Position numbers and translations under genes: made by a program | Shown here: positions 1 to 9,428 of the stretch, piece by piece | Layout of the letters: each line of letters begins with the position of its first letter | How positions within the stretch are numbered: position 1 is the stretch's first letter | The notes under the pieces: generated by a model | Databases searched by the model: none | What the model was told of the DNA's origin: nothing | What the model saw: the letters and a program-made list of their open reading frames with translations, nothing else | Origin: an uncultured Pseudomonadales bacterium | GTDB taxonomy: Bacteria; Pseudomonadota; Gammaproteobacteria; Pseudomonadales; Azotimanducaceae | Direction of reading: 5' to 3' | DNA length: 64,000 bases | Assembly (NCBI GenBank): GCA_951813515.1 | Contig: OX638346.1 | Span: 310,001-374,000, forward strand

Positions 1-577
1 GGAAGAAGATCAGGAAGCCGACGCACTGCGGGAAGATGTACCACATCCCCTGTTGCGACTCGACGATCGCGACCAGGCTGAAGGAGCCCGCGTGGATCAC
101 GACGCCCATGAGCGACAGTCCCATGAAGACTTCGTAGGTCACCATCTGCGCGGCGGCACGCAGGCCGCCGAGCATGGCGTACTTGTTATTGCTCGACAGA
201 CCGGCAAGCAGAACACCGTAGACGGCGAGCGAACTCATCGCCAGGAAGAACAGCACCGCGATGTTCGAATCGGTGATGTAGAGGTCCGGGCCGAAGGGGA
301 TGATGACGTAGGCCATCAGCATGGAGCCCGCGACGATCGCCGGCGCCATGATGAAGAAGGCCCGGTCGCCGAACGGAGGCAGCCAGTCCTCCTTGGTGAA
401 GAGCTTGACGGCATCCGCCAACGCCTGCAGCACGCCGAAGGGCCCGACGCGATTGGGGCCGAGACGATCCTGCCACCAGCCGAGCAGGCGCCGTTCCCAC
501 CAGACGAGGACCAGCGCGAATACCAGCGCGCCCACGGCCACCGGAAGGATGAGGATGTAGCTCCAGTCCACGATCAT
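1..577 (-). CDS. nuoH: NADH-quinone oxidoreductase subunit H, 5' part (cut by window edge)
   Basis: This is the first ~192 residues of the membrane subunit that joins the peripheral and membrane arms of complex I and helps form the quinone-binding chamber. The frame starts at an ATG at 577 that overlaps the nuoG stop (ATGA), so the two genes are translationally coupled. The translation opens with a hydrophobic segment followed by WWERRLLGWWQDRLGPNRVG, the conserved loop typical of NuoH/ND1. The conserved KLFTKEDWLPPFGDR stretch and two further membrane spans come next. The gene is the last member of the nuo operon visible here and continues past base 1. Identification is firm; only the 3' end is missing. 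Confidence 0.93.
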   Translation of the reverse strand, partial: MIVDWSYILILPVAVGALVFALVLVWWERRLLGWWQDRLGPNRVGPFGVLQALADAVKLFTKEDWLPPFGDRAFFIMAPAIVAGSMLMAYVIIPFGPDLYITDSNIAVLFFLAMSSLAVYGVLLAGLSSNNKYAMLGGLRAAAQMVTYEVFMGLSLMGVVIHAGSFSLVAIVESQQGMWYIFPQCVGFLIFF

Positions 578-3324
578 CCCCTGGCGATGATTTCCGTCGC
601 GCGCTCGAAATCGGGATCGCGCACGAACTCCACCGGATCAGCGGGAAGCGGTCCCGGCATATCGGGCAAACCGCAAACGCAGGCCGCCGTCCCCGGCGTC
701 ATGGCCGCGTCGATGCGGACTTCGACGGATACGGGCAACGCGTCGCACTTGACCCCGTCTCCACGCGCGACTCCAAGTTCCCGGGCGTCCTCCGGATTGA
801 GGACGATGTAGGGCGAAGGACTGGTCTCGGCAACCGGCCACGAACGTGCCGACAGTTCGTCGCTACCGAAAATTGCATGCAGCGGCAACAGCCTGAAGCC
901 GTCTCCCGAGGCAAACGCGGCAGGAGGACTTCGGAACGGGCGCGCGTCGGCGCCGTTGGACCCCGTTTCGGCGGCGATCAGCCGGACACCCGGGTCGCCC
1001 CCGCTCAATCCGCCGCCCACCTCCTGTTGAAACTTGAACACCGACTGGTTGGAGTTCCAGCCCGGCGACCAGACGTAGGGCACCGCAGCGCCCGGCTGAC
1101 GACCAGTGTTCTGACCTTCCATCGAGTATGCGAACGGCGTTTCGTCGTCTACCGTCGGCTTCGGCTCGTGTACGTTCACGTCGGCGCGCATCGCCGTGCG
1201 TCCGCTGTACCGATGCGGCTGGCGCGGGATCCGCGTGTCGGCCTTGCCCCGATAGCCAGCGGTTGGAGCCGCCTCGGGTATCGCGGCCAGCGCCGGCACG
1301 TTCTCCGCACAGGCCCGAACGAGGTCTTCTATGCCGGACCAGTCACAGCCATCGCGTCCCGCCGCCTTCGCCGCGCGCCGTATCCACATCCAGGATGGCG
1401 CGATCTCGTCCTCGGCGGCCGGCTCGAACACCTGGTAGAAGCGTTGCGCCCGGCCTTCGTAGTTGACGAAGGTCCCATTGCACTCCGCGTAGGTCGCGGC
1501 GGGGAGCAGGAGGTTCGCGGCCTGCGCTGTCGCATTTTCGATCGAGTCAATGACCACGACCTCCGCACCAGAGGCAAGAGCCGCATCGACCCGCTCGTAG
1601 TCCGCCCGCCGATACAGGTCGTTCTCCATCACGACAAGGGTTCGGGCCGCACCCGAGCGCACGGCCTCGAGGGCGGCATCAAGAGTCAGACCGCCATCCA
1701 GCATGCCGGCGCCGAAACTGTTCGCTTCGTGGGGTGCGATGAGGAGCGCAGGGTCTCCTCCACGGGCACGGAGCGCCCATGCGATATTGGCCGCCGCCTG
1801 CATCACTGCGGGGTCTGCCGAGCCCGTCCCGGTGACGATCAACGGTTGCTTCGCTTTGCCGAGAGCGGCGGCCACGCGATCAACAAAGTCGTCTGCGACC
1901 GCGCCTTCCGGCGCGGCAAAATCGCCGTCGATTCGGTGGGCGATGGCGTAGCCGGCCCGGGCGATATCCTGGGGCGTCGCGTGCAGAGTATCCGCCGCGA
2001 TGTCGTCGATGCGTGTGGGCAGGGTCGTCGCCAGGAAGACCGGGCTCAAGCGCCCCTGCGCATGTCCCCGTATCCCGGCGTCCTGCCAATCCGGAATGGC
2101 TGCGGCGCCCGCCATCTCGAACGCGGTTCCCCGCGCTGCCTGGCGCATCGCCAGCGCCACGCGCGGCGCTGTATTCAAGACGTCCTCGCCAAGCACGAGC
2201 ACTGCGTCCGCCGCTTCGACATCGGTCAGCGTGGGTATCCGGGCGCCCCCCCGCCCATGGATGTCGAGAGCCAGCGCGATCAACTCCGCATCGCCCTCGC
2301 CAAGACCATTGCAGAAACTGTCCCGGCCGACGAGACTGCGCAGGGCGAAGTTCGCTTCCACGCTAGCGCGCGGAGAGCCGATGCCAACGGCCTTCCCGTC
2401 CCGCAGCATCTCGCCGAGCGCGTCGATGGCCGTATCCGCTCCGCGCGCCTCGAACACCTCGTCGTCGACGCGCATCCCCGCTTTCCTGATCCGGGACGGA
2501 TCGTTGACGAAATGGGAACCGAAGCGTCCGCGATCACAGAGAAAGTAGCCGTTGATCTCGCCGTGGTAGCGGTTGTGCACGCGTTTGAGATCGCCGTAGC
2601 GCTCGCTCGGAAAGATGTTGCAACCCACCGCACAGCCCGGGCAGACCGACGGCGCCGATTGCAAGTCCCACTTGCGCGTGTACTGCTTGGAGAAAGGCCG
2701 GTCCGTGAACACGCCCGTTGGGCAGACCTCGACCAGGTTGCCGGAGAATTCGCTCTCAAGCTTGCCGTCCGCCGCGCGGCCGAAGTACATCCGGCTGCGG
2801 GAACCCAGCGCTTCCAGGTCCGTACCACCGGCGTAGTCGCGGTAGAAGCGCACGCACCGATAACAGGTGATGCACCGATTCATCTCGTGGCCGATGAACG
2901 GGCCAAGGTCCTGATTGCGCCAGGTTCGTTTCGTACCTCGATAGCGGCGCTGTGAATGGCCCGTCATGACGGTCATGTCCTGCAGGTGGCACTCGCCACC
3001 CTCCTCGCAGACCGGACAGTCGTGCGGATGGTTTTCCATCAACCACTCGATCACCGACTCGCGGAAACGGGCGGCATGCGGCGCGGCAATGGACAGGCGC
3101 ATGCCGTCGCGCACGGACGTGATGCAGGCCATGACCATGCGCCCGCGCTCGTCGTTCTCGTCGGCATATTCCATGATGGCGCACTGCCGGCAGGCGCCGA
3201 CAGAGCCCATGGCCGGGTGCCAACAGAAATAGGGCAGATCAAGGTGCTGCGACAGCACCGCCTCCAGCACGTTCTGTCCGGCCTTGGCCTCGTAGCGCTC
3301 GCCGTCAACGATAATGGTCGCCAT
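574..3324 (-). CDS. nuoG: NADH-quinone oxidoreductase subunit G
   Basis: This is the large iron-sulfur subunit of the complex I peripheral arm, carrying electrons from NuoE/F towards NuoB. At 916 residues it matches the long E. coli-type NuoG. The N-terminal ferredoxin-like 2Fe-2S site uses C34, C45 and C48 plus a Cys near 67. The HxxxCxxC-type cluster site is at HPHDCPVCEEGGEC (~100-112). The next 4Fe-4S site is at CITCYRC and EVCPTG. An additional CPGCAVGCN...FLC set matches the off-path N7 cluster. A molybdopterin-oxidoreductase-like domain fills the rest. It lies 16 bp after nuoF and overlaps nuoH by 4 bp. Confidence 0.96.
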   Translation of the reverse strand: MATIIVDGERYEAKAGQNVLEAVLSQHLDLPYFCWHPAMGSVGACRQCAIMEYADENDERGRMVMACITSVRDGMRLSIAAPHAARFRESVIEWLMENHPHDCPVCEEGGECHLQDMTVMTGHSQRRYRGTKRTWRNQDLGPFIGHEMNRCITCYRCVRFYRDYAGGTDLEALGSRSRMYFGRAADGKLESEFSGNLVEVCPTGVFTDRPFSKQYTRKWDLQSAPSVCPGCAVGCNIFPSERYGDLKRVHNRYHGEINGYFLCDRGRFGSHFVNDPSRIRKAGMRVDDEVFEARGADTAIDALGEMLRDGKAVGIGSPRASVEANFALRSLVGRDSFCNGLGEGDAELIALALDIHGRGGARIPTLTDVEAADAVLVLGEDVLNTAPRVALAMRQAARGTAFEMAGAAAIPDWQDAGIRGHAQGRLSPVFLATTLPTRIDDIAADTLHATPQDIARAGYAIAHRIDGDFAAPEGAVADDFVDRVAAALGKAKQPLIVTGTGSADPAVMQAAANIAWALRARGGDPALLIAPHEANSFGAGMLDGGLTLDAALEAVRSGAARTLVVMENDLYRRADYERVDAALASGAEVVVIDSIENATAQAANLLLPAATYAECNGTFVNYEGRAQRFYQVFEPAAEDEIAPSWMWIRRAAKAAGRDGCDWSGIEDLVRACAENVPALAAIPEAAPTAGYRGKADTRIPRQPHRYSGRTAMRADVNVHEPKPTVDDETPFAYSMEGQNTGRQPGAAVPYVWSPGWNSNQSVFKFQQEVGGGLSGGDPGVRLIAAETGSNGADARPFRSPPAAFASGDGFRLLPLHAIFGSDELSARSWPVAETSPSPYIVLNPEDARELGVARGDGVKCDALPVSVEVRIDAAMTPGTAACVCGLPDMPGPLPADPVEFVRDPDFERATEIIARG

Positions 3325-3340
3325 TTACTCTCCGGACCCC

Positions 3341-4645
3341 CTAGCCGTTGCCTTCGTTTTTGCGGTACGGGCAGCGTCCCTCGCGAACATGCGCCTCGAA
3401 GTCTTCGCGGAAGTACTTGAGCGCGCTCTGCAACGGTTCGATGGCGCCCGCCGCGTGCAGGCAGAACGTGTTTCCGGGCGCCCCGATAAACGCCGCGTTC
3501 GTCTCAAGGGTATCGATGTCTTCCATAGTGCCGCGTCCGGCCTCGATATCGGCCAAGAGCTCTTCCAGCCACGGCAGACCTTCCCTGCAGGGCGTGCAGA
3601 AACCGCACGATTCCTGCGCAAAAAAGTGCTGCAGGTTCCTGGAAATGTCCACCGGACAGATGGAGTCGTCCATCAGGATCATCGTGCCGGTGCCCATGCG
3701 GCTTCCCGCCGCGGAAATGGACCCGTAGTCCATGGGCAGATCCAGATGCTCCTCGGGCACCAGGAAATCCGTGGAAGCGCCGCCCGGGAGCAATCCGCGC
3801 AGGGTGTAACCGTCCCGCATCCCGCCGGCATGGGTCTCGATGATCTCGCGAATCGTCGTGCCCATCGGGAGTTCCCAGAGCCCCGGATTGTTTACCCTGC
3901 CGGATACGCCGTAGATCTTCGTCCCGGCGTCGTCGGTGAGTCCCAGGCCGCGGAACCAGTCCGCCCCCAGGCGCACTATCGCGGGCACGTTACACAAGGT
4001 CTCGACGTTGTTGACCACGGTGGGCCGGCCCCAGGCGCCGCTTGCGGGCGGGAAAGGCGGCTTCAGCCGGGGTTGCGCGCGCTTGCCCTCCAGCGCGTTC
4101 AGGAGTGCCGTCTCCTCGCCGCAGATATAGCGCCCGGCGGAACTGTGCAGCCTGAGGTCCAGGTTGAACTTGCCGCCGAAGACGCCCTCGCCCAAGTAAT
4201 GCCTGTCGCGGGCATCGGCAATCGCGCGTTCCAGTGCCCGGTAGGGTTCGAAGTACTCACCGCGCAAGAACACAAACGCGCGTTCCGCACCGATCGCATA
4301 GGCAGCGATGATCATGCCTTCGATCAGAAGGTGGGGATCGAAGGTCATCAGGTAGCGGTCCTTGAACGTGCCCGGCTCCATTTCGTCGGCGTTGCAGATC
4401 AGGTACTTGGGGCCCGGACCGGCAGCATCTCCCTGCGGTATGAATCCCCACTTGACGCCCGTGGGGAAGCCCGCTCCGCCCCGTCCGCGCAGGTTCGCGT
4501 CCTTGACCAGTTCGATGACCGCTTCGGGCGTCATTGCCGTGACGGCCTCGCGCGCAGCGACATAGCCGCCTGCGCCCTCGTAGGCGTCGATATCCACGAC
4601 GCGGCCGTCGTTCTGCTCGATACGTTCGGTGAGAGGCTTTTCCAT
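3341..4645 (-). CDS. nuoF: NADH-quinone oxidoreductase subunit F
   Basis: This is the 434-residue NADH-oxidising flavoprotein subunit of complex I, which takes hydride from NADH to FMN and passes electrons to a 4Fe-4S cluster. The glycine-rich FMN/NADH site GRGGAGFPTG lies at ~54-63. The cluster ligands ESCGFCTPC (~345) and a later FCLHAAGA Cys (~395) are intact. The open frame extends ~150 codons further upstream, but that stretch only runs in another frame through nuoE. The ATG at 4645 (protein start MEKPLTER) gives the family length and leaves a 23-bp gap after nuoE. Confidence 0.95.
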   Translation of the reverse strand: MEKPLTERIEQNDGRVVDIDAYEGAGGYVAAREAVTAMTPEAVIELVKDANLRGRGGAGFPTGVKWGFIPQGDAAGPGPKYLICNADEMEPGTFKDRYLMTFDPHLLIEGMIIAAYAIGAERAFVFLRGEYFEPYRALERAIADARDRHYLGEGVFGGKFNLDLRLHSSAGRYICGEETALLNALEGKRAQPRLKPPFPPASGAWGRPTVVNNVETLCNVPAIVRLGADWFRGLGLTDDAGTKIYGVSGRVNNPGLWELPMGTTIREIIETHAGGMRDGYTLRGLLPGGASTDFLVPEEHLDLPMDYGSISAAGSRMGTGTMILMDDSICPVDISRNLQHFFAQESCGFCTPCREGLPWLEELLADIEAGRGTMEDIDTLETNAAFIGAPGNTFCLHAAGAIEPLQSALKYFREDFEAHVREGRCPYRKNEGNG

Positions 4646-4668
4646 TGGACTATTCACGCCTACAACGC

Positions 4669-5217
4669 CTACTCGAACGGCGCGAATATCTCGTCCAGGC
4701 GGTCGGCCTGAACGTCCACGATCAGCTCTTCCCCCACCAGCATCGTGGGCGCGTGATCGCAGGCGCCGAGACAGGGGATGGGCAACAGCGTGAAGCGATC
4801 GTCCGGCGTCGTCTCGCCGAACTGGACGCCGAGGTGCGCCTTCACCTGCTCCGCGAGGCGATCTGCACCCATCACGTAACAGCTCACGCTGTCGCAGAGC
4901 ATGACGACGTGACGGCCCACGGGACGTCGATAGATCCTGTTGTAGAAGGTCGCGACCGCATCCAGCGCTTCGGCGGACATGCCGAGCAGACGCGCGATGG
5001 CGAACAGGCTCTGGTCCGACACCCAGCCCCTGTGCTTCTGCACGATCATCAGGGCGTCGATCGCAGCGGACTGGCGATCCGGCAGATGCGCGCACTCGGC
5101 CTCGATTTCCGCGACCTCTGAATCCGAAAGGGTCTCGATCAGGTCTGTCACGGCGCCATTATTCCCGCTGCTCTTAACGCCGCTCTTAACGCTGCCAATT
5201 GCGCTGTTTTCTGTCAT
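4669..5217 (-). CDS. nuoE: NADH-quinone oxidoreductase subunit E
   Basis: This is the 182-residue thioredoxin-fold 2Fe-2S subunit that pairs with NuoF in the NADH dehydrogenase module. Four cluster cysteines are visible at C108, C113, C149 and C153 (CDSVSC and CLGAC). The helical N-terminal domain contains the usual HRGWVSD and VATFY motifs. The start is the ATG at 5217, which overlaps the nuoCD stop (ATGA). The first ~20 residues are low in complexity and encoded partly by a short duplicated DNA stretch (GCTCTTAACGC twice, ~5169-5192), so the extreme N-terminus is lineage-specific. Confidence 0.94.
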   Translation of the reverse strand: MTENSAIGSVKSGVKSSGNNGAVTDLIETLSDSEVAEIEAECAHLPDRQSAAIDALMIVQKHRGWVSDQSLFAIARLLGMSAEALDAVATFYNRIYRRPVGRHVVMLCDSVSCYVMGADRLAEQVKAHLGVQFGETTPDDRFTLLPIPCLGACDHAPTMLVGEELIVDVQADRLDEIFAPFE

Positions 5218-6971
5218 CGATCGACGTCCGCCATGACGAAGTCGATGCTGGCGATGATGGCGATGAGGTCCGCGATCATGAAACCGTTGCTGATGAGCGG
5301 AATCATCTGCAGTGCGGGGAAGGACGGCGTGCGGACGCGCGTCCTGTAGGCCATGGTTCCGCCGTCGGCAATCGAGTAGTACGAATTCCAGCCCTTGGTC
5401 GCCTCGATCAGCGTCGTCGACTCCGACGGCGCGATGACCGGACCCCAGCTCACGTTCAGGAAATGGTGAATGAGCGTCTCGATGTGTTCCATCGTCCGCT
5501 CCTTGGCAGGCGGCGTGGTCAGCCGATGGTCCGCCTTGTACGGTCCGGAGGGCATGTTCTCGACGCACTGCCTGATGATGCGCAGGCTCTGGCGAATCTC
5601 CTCGACGCGCACCAGGGCGCGGTCGTACACGTCGCCGTTTTCGGCTGTCGGCACATCGAACTCGAACTGGTCGTACCCGCTGTAGGGGCGATTCTTCCGT
5701 AGATCCCAGTCGCAACCCGTGGCCCGAAGAGACGGCCCCGTGATGCCCCAGTCGAGCCCTTCGGCGGTGTTGTAGGCGCCGATGCCGATGGAGCGGCGCT
5801 GCAGGATCTTGTTCTTCAGTGCCATTCTTTCGTAGTGGTCGAGACGTTTCGGCATGTAGTCGACAAAGTCGAGCACCATCCTGTCCCAGCCTTCGGGCAG
5901 GTCCTGGGTAACGCCACCGATCCGGAACCAGCTCGGATGCATGCGTCCGCCGGTGATCGCCTCGATGATGGAAAAGAGGCGTTCCCGGTCCGCGAACATG
6001 TACAGCACCGGCGACATCTGGCCCACGTCCTGGGCGTAGGTGCCATAGAAGACCAGGTGGCTGGATATGCGGAACAGTTCCGCCAGCATGACGCGAATGA
6101 CCTGGGCGCGCGGCGGCACCTGGATGCCAGCCATCTTCTCCACATTCATCACGTACGGCAGGTTGTTCATCACGCCGCCGAGATAGTCGACGCGATCCGT
6201 GTACGGAATGTAGGTGTGCCAGCTCTGGCGCTCGGCCATCTTTTCCTGGGCGCGGTGGTGGTAGCCGATATCGGGAACCGCCTGCACGATCACCTCGCCG
6301 TCCATCTGCAGCGCGATGCGGAATACGCCGTGCACGCTCGGGTGATTGGGGCCCAGGTTGAGGAACATGAAGTCCGTGTGTTTCGCCGCACGGCGCATGC
6401 CCCACTCCTCGGGCTCGAACCGCAGACCCTCCTGCTGCGAGCGCTGGAACTCCGGCGACATCCGGAACGGGTCCATTTCCGTCGCGCGCGCCGGGTGCTC
6501 CTTGCGCAACGGGTGGCCTTCCCAGTTCGGCGGCGTCAGGATTCGGCGCAGGTTCGGATGCCCCTCGAAGTCGATGCCGAACATGTCGTAGGCCTCGCGT
6601 TCGTACCAGTCCGCCACCGGGTAGACATTCGTCACGCTCGGGATGCCTGGATTTGTCTCGGGCAACGCCGCCTTGATTCTGAGATCCGCGTCATGGCGCA
6701 GGGAAATCAGGTGATAAAACACCGTAAAGGCGGAGTCCGGCTGGCCGTCGCGAAACTCCCGCGTGCGTTCATCGATGGCGGAGAGGTCGAACAGCAGTTC
6801 ATACCCCTCCTCTTCCTTGAGGCAGCGCATGATGTCCGGCACGCGGGTTGGATCCACCCAAAGCGTCGGAATCCCGTCTACCGTCGGCTGTGTACTGCAG
6901 TCACCGAATCGCGCCCTCAAGACCGCCGCGATTGCCGGTTCCTGCGCGTTCTGGACAGCCGCTTCCGCCAT
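5214..6971 (-). CDS. nuoCD: NADH-quinone oxidoreductase subunit C/D (fused)
   Basis: This single 585-residue chain combines NuoC (~1-190) and NuoD (~200-585), the 30- and 49-kDa subunits of the complex I connecting module. The NuoC signature [17 protein letters not shown] and the NuoD signatures [10 protein letters not shown] and DIGYHHR are clear. The fusion is the form found in E. coli and many other gammaproteobacteria. The longer open frame upstream runs into nuoB, so the ATG at 6971 (MAEAAVQ) is chosen; it follows the nuoB stop by 10 bp. The 3' end overlaps nuoE. Confidence 0.96.
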   Translation of the reverse strand: MAEAAVQNAQEPAIAAVLRARFGDCSTQPTVDGIPTLWVDPTRVPDIMRCLKEEEGYELLFDLSAIDERTREFRDGQPDSAFTVFYHLISLRHDADLRIKAALPETNPGIPSVTNVYPVADWYEREAYDMFGIDFEGHPNLRRILTPPNWEGHPLRKEHPARATEMDPFRMSPEFQRSQQEGLRFEPEEWGMRRAAKHTDFMFLNLGPNHPSVHGVFRIALQMDGEVIVQAVPDIGYHHRAQEKMAERQSWHTYIPYTDRVDYLGGVMNNLPYVMNVEKMAGIQVPPRAQVIRVMLAELFRISSHLVFYGTYAQDVGQMSPVLYMFADRERLFSIIEAITGGRMHPSWFRIGGVTQDLPEGWDRMVLDFVDYMPKRLDHYERMALKNKILQRRSIGIGAYNTAEGLDWGITGPSLRATGCDWDLRKNRPYSGYDQFEFDVPTAENGDVYDRALVRVEEIRQSLRIIRQCVENMPSGPYKADHRLTTPPAKERTMEHIETLIHHFLNVSWGPVIAPSESTTLIEATKGWNSYYSIADGGTMAYRTRVRTPSFPALQMIPLISNGFMIADLIAIIASIDFVMADVDR

Positions 6972-6981
6972 GTCGCCGCGC

Positions 6982-7659
6982 TTACTTCCGGACCAGGAGG
7001 TCGTCGGACAACGGCGCGTCGCCGACGCTGTCCGGCTGCGCCAGATCCGTAACCGACATGCGCTCGGGCGTGCGCGCATCGCGCTGGCTCGGCTCGTACT
7101 TCCTGACCTTGCCGTCGTCCCCGATCACCCACGACAGCGGCCGCGGCGACGCCTTGATCGATTCCTGCAGCAGCGTCAGCCCCTGCATGAACGCCTCGGG
7201 GCGCGGGGGACAGCCCGGCACGTAGACGTCGACCGGCAGGAACTTGTCGACACCCTGGACCACGCTATACACATCGAACATGCCGCCCGAATTCGCGCAG
7301 GAGCCCATCGAGATCACCCAGCGGGGTTCCAGCAACTGTTCGTACAGGTGCTGCAGCACCGGCGCCATCTTGCGGAACACGGTGCCGGACACGACGATAA
7401 GGTCCGCCTGCCGTGGCGACGCGCGAATGACTTCCGCGCCGAACCGCGCCATGTCGTGCCGGGAGGTCAGCGCCGTGGCCATTTCCACGTAGCAGCACGA
7501 CAGCCCGAAATTGAATGGCCAGATGGAATTCGCGCGGCTCCAGGCGACCAGATCCTCAAGCTTGGCCGTGAGAACGCTCCTGCCCGCATCGTCCCGGTAC
7601 GCGTCATCGACTTCCTCCATGGAAGCCCCCGGTTCGGTCCTGATCACCCGCCACCGCAT
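6982..7659 (-). CDS. nuoB: NADH-quinone oxidoreductase subunit B
   Basis: This is the 225-residue subunit holding the terminal 4Fe-4S cluster N2 that reduces quinone. All four ligands are present: the adjacent pair C55-C56 in [11 protein letters not shown]121 in MGSCANSGG and C150 in VPGCPPRPE. The ATG at 7659 lies 3 bp after the nuoA stop. A second in-frame ATG exists at 7620 (MEEVDDAY), which would trim 13 residues. The C-terminal ~35 residues beyond the conserved core are hydrophilic and variable. Confidence 0.96.
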   Translation of the reverse strand: MRWRVIRTEPGASMEEVDDAYRDDAGRSVLTAKLEDLVAWSRANSIWPFNFGLSCCYVEMATALTSRHDMARFGAEVIRASPRQADLIVVSGTVFRKMAPVLQHLYEQLLEPRWVISMGSCANSGGMFDVYSVVQGVDKFLPVDVYVPGCPPRPEAFMQGLTLLQESIKASPRPLSWVIGDDGKVRKYEPSQRDARTPERMSVTDLAQPDSVGDAPLSDDLLVRK

Positions 7660-7662
7660 CGC

Positions 7663-8100
7663 TTACGCGCCCACCGCCTCCTCGCCTTGCCGCTGCCGGG
7701 CATATCCAGGCGGGCGGGCGAATCGACTCTTGACGCCCCATTCGAGTGCACCGGTCCTGAACTCGTAGACGAGGGCAACGAGCAGGATAACGATAAACAC
7801 GGTCGCGCCGGCATAGCCGCGCCAGCCGACTTCGAAAAACGCGACCGCCCATGCGATAAGGAATATCGTCTCGAGATCGAAGATGACGAAGAACATCGCT
7901 ATCAGGTAGAACTCGATGGAGAAACGCATGTCCTCCGCTTCGCCCTGGGGCACGACGCCGGACTCGAACGGGATGTCCCGCGCGCCCGCGTGTCGGGACC
8001 GGTCACCGATGAACCACGACGCCGCCAGGGTGACGCCAATCACGGCCGCGACCACCAACCCGTAGAGCACGAATGGCAGAATGTCCACGGTTTCGGTCAT
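7663..8100 (-). CDS. nuoA: NADH-quinone oxidoreductase subunit A
   Basis: This is the 145-residue small membrane subunit of complex I and the first gene of the nuo operon. Three transmembrane segments are visible (~10-30, ~65-85, ~95-112). The conserved loop FESGVVPQGEAEDMRFSIEF between TM1 and TM2 and FDLETIFLIAWA at the start of TM2 are diagnostic. The start is the ATG at 8100. About 400 bp upstream are free of genes and carry tandem repeats that may be regulatory. Confidence 0.95.
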   Translation of the reverse strand: MTETVDILPFVLYGLVVAAVIGVTLAASWFIGDRSRHAGARDIPFESGVVPQGEAEDMRFSIEFYLIAMFFVIFDLETIFLIAWAVAFFEVGWRGYAGATVFIVILLVALVYEFRTGALEWGVKSRFARPPGYARQRQGEEAVGA

Positions 8101-8242
8101 GTATCCCTGCCCGTGTCACCTTGCCGACCGGCAACCCATGACGACCACGCGACCGTCCGGGTAACCATCATTCGAAAACCTCTACACGTTCCGGGGCACA
8201 CCCGCGCCAACGAAACCATTCGCAGCCCTTCTCCGCAACTCT

Positions 8243-8275
8243 TTATGTGAGTCTTATGTGAGTTTTATGTGAGTT
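8243..8275 (-). repeat. Three tandem 11-bp repeats upstream of nuoA
   Basis: Three contiguous copies of TTATGTGAGT(C/T) on the plus strand, read as (A/G)ACTCACATAA towards nuoA, occupy 8243-8253, 8254-8264 and 8265-8275. They differ at one base only. The block sits ~143 bp upstream of the nuoA start. An 11-bp period is typical of direct-repeat operators bound by OmpR/PhoB-type winged-helix response regulators, so a control role for nuo is plausible but not shown. Confidence 0.75.
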
Positions 8276-8402
8276 TGGTTGGGACGCGGCAACGCTGACG
8301 GAGCGCGCGGCCAAAACGCCGACACTATACATCACATTGCCCAGCCCGCATATCTCGCAGGCCGGCGGAAAGCGAAATTCCAGGGAGCGCAGCCTCTACC
8401 CC

Positions 8403-8438
8403 GTCAAGCGCTCCGTCAAGCACTCGGTCAAGCCGTTG
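8403..8438. repeat. Three tandem 12-bp repeats starting GTCAAGC
   Basis: GTCAAGC recurs at 8403, 8415 and 8427 at an exact 12-bp period, with variable bases following each core. The block is 60-95 bp upstream of the membrane-protein gene that starts at 8499. It could be an operator or simply slipped-strand duplication. Confidence 0.6.
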
Positions 8439-8498
8439 GCCCGACCCCGACAGTCGGGTTAGGATCGCACAATCAACCTCCAGGAAACGAAGACGGCA

Positions 8499-8897
8499 GT
8501 GAGTGAAGTTGGCGAACAATCGCCACCGCGTCCGCGGGTGATTTCGGTGGCGGCGGCGGCGATGTTCGCATCGGCCCTGGTTCTGCTCGCGGTCTGGATC
8601 GTATGGCCCGACCAGGTCGCCAGCAACGGCGGCCAGGTCTTCTTCATCATGCTGTGGACGTTGCTGGCATACGTGTCGTTCCGAGGTGCCGGCTGGGTCC
8701 GCTACGCCATCGCCGCGATTTTTGTCGTGGCGCTCTGGGGCGTTGCGAATGCGGCTTCGCCACTGGAATCCATGGCAAACCTCCCATCCTGGGAAATTCT
8801 GTGCGGGGCATTGCAGATCGGCGCGTTCGTGCTCCTGTGCCTTCCCCGCGCGCACCACTGGTTCGCCGCCGTGGCGGCATCAGACAACGAGGAATAG
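8499..8897 (+). CDS. Hypothetical four-helix membrane protein
   Basis: A 132-residue protein with no family I recognise. Four hydrophobic segments are visible at about residues 17-38, 46-62, 68-85 and 98-115, with short polar loops and an acidic tail. This indicates an inner-membrane protein. The start is a GTG at 8499, preceded by AGGA at a suitable distance. An overlapping open frame on the minus strand lacks membrane character and is judged a shadow. It is divergent from nuoA. Confidence 0.6.
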   Translation: MSEVGEQSPPRPRVISVAAAAMFASALVLLAVWIVWPDQVASNGGQVFFIMLWTLLAYVSFRGAGWVRYAIAAIFVVALWGVANAASPLESMANLPSWEILCGALQIGAFVLLCLPRAHHWFAAVAASDNEE

Positions 8898-9089
8898 TCG
8901 CTGCGGACGGCCCGGCACCCTGTCCCGATGCAGCGCGCGTCCGAGGGGCGGGCACTTTTTCTGTGCGAATCCACTGTTACTGCCCTATCAAAGGTGGTAT
9001 ATCTGACCCTTCGCCGGGCGTTGGCCCAGGGTCCTCTTGGGGAAGGGGCCTACAGATGGTGAAGAGAAAAAGCAATTAGGGGAGGCAAA

Positions 9090-9428
9090 ATGCCAAATAA
9101 GATAGTGCTTGGCCTGATCGTTCTCGCGGCCGTCATCCATGGGTTGGCGCCCGATGCCGTACCGCAGAACATACTACCGCTCGCACTGGTGGTTCTCGGA
9201 ATTGTGGCCGCCGTGTTGGCGGCTGACGAGCATCCCACGGCGGCCTTGGTGGTTGCCATTGCGGCGGCTGCCGCGGGAGGTGCCGATGTTCTGGACAACG
9301 TCCACTACATCGGAGCGTATCTGGACGACATACTCGACGGATTGGTGATTGCGCTCCTGTCCGGCGCGGCCGCTGTTGTCGGGATGGGAATCTATAACCA
9401 GCTCACGGCTTCGGACGACTCGGAATGA
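9090..9428 (+). CDS. Hypothetical small membrane protein
   Basis: A 112-residue, very hydrophobic, Ala/Val/Leu-rich protein with about four short membrane spans (~4-18, 27-46, 50-66, 85-102). An Asp-rich stretch DVLDNVHYIGAYLDDILD lies between the third and fourth spans. The ATG at 9090 has a good ribosome site (GGGGAGG, 8 bp upstream). A strong intrinsic terminator follows ~105 bp after the stop, supporting a monocistronic transcript. No family is recognised; the acidic loop might bind a cation, but that is a guess. Confidence 0.65.
   Translation: MPNKIVLGLIVLAAVIHGLAPDAVPQNILPLALVVLGIVAAVLAADEHPTAALVVAIAAAAAGGADVLDNVHYIGAYLDDILDGLVIALLSGAAAVVGMGIYNQLTASDDSE

Larger units (their letters stand above)
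8101..8498. other. Divergent intergenic region between nuoA and a membrane-protein gene
   Basis: This stretch of about 400 bp has no convincing gene. It should hold the nuo operon promoter on the minus strand and the promoter of the next gene on the plus strand. It contains two tandem repeat blocks, listed separately, and a small hairpin (CCCGAC/GTCGGG) at 8441-8457. Confidence 0.6.

Noticed and set aside
877..2955. A 2-kb open frame on the plus strand opposite nuoG
   Set aside because: Its translation is Arg/His/Val-rich without domains and mirrors the codon bias of nuoG on the other strand. It is an antisense shadow typical of GC-rich DNA.
4646..5095. N-terminal extension of NuoF (apparent NuoE-NuoF fusion)
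   Set aside because: The extra codons are nuoE read in another frame; nuoE has its own intact frame and the NuoF start at 4645 is standard.
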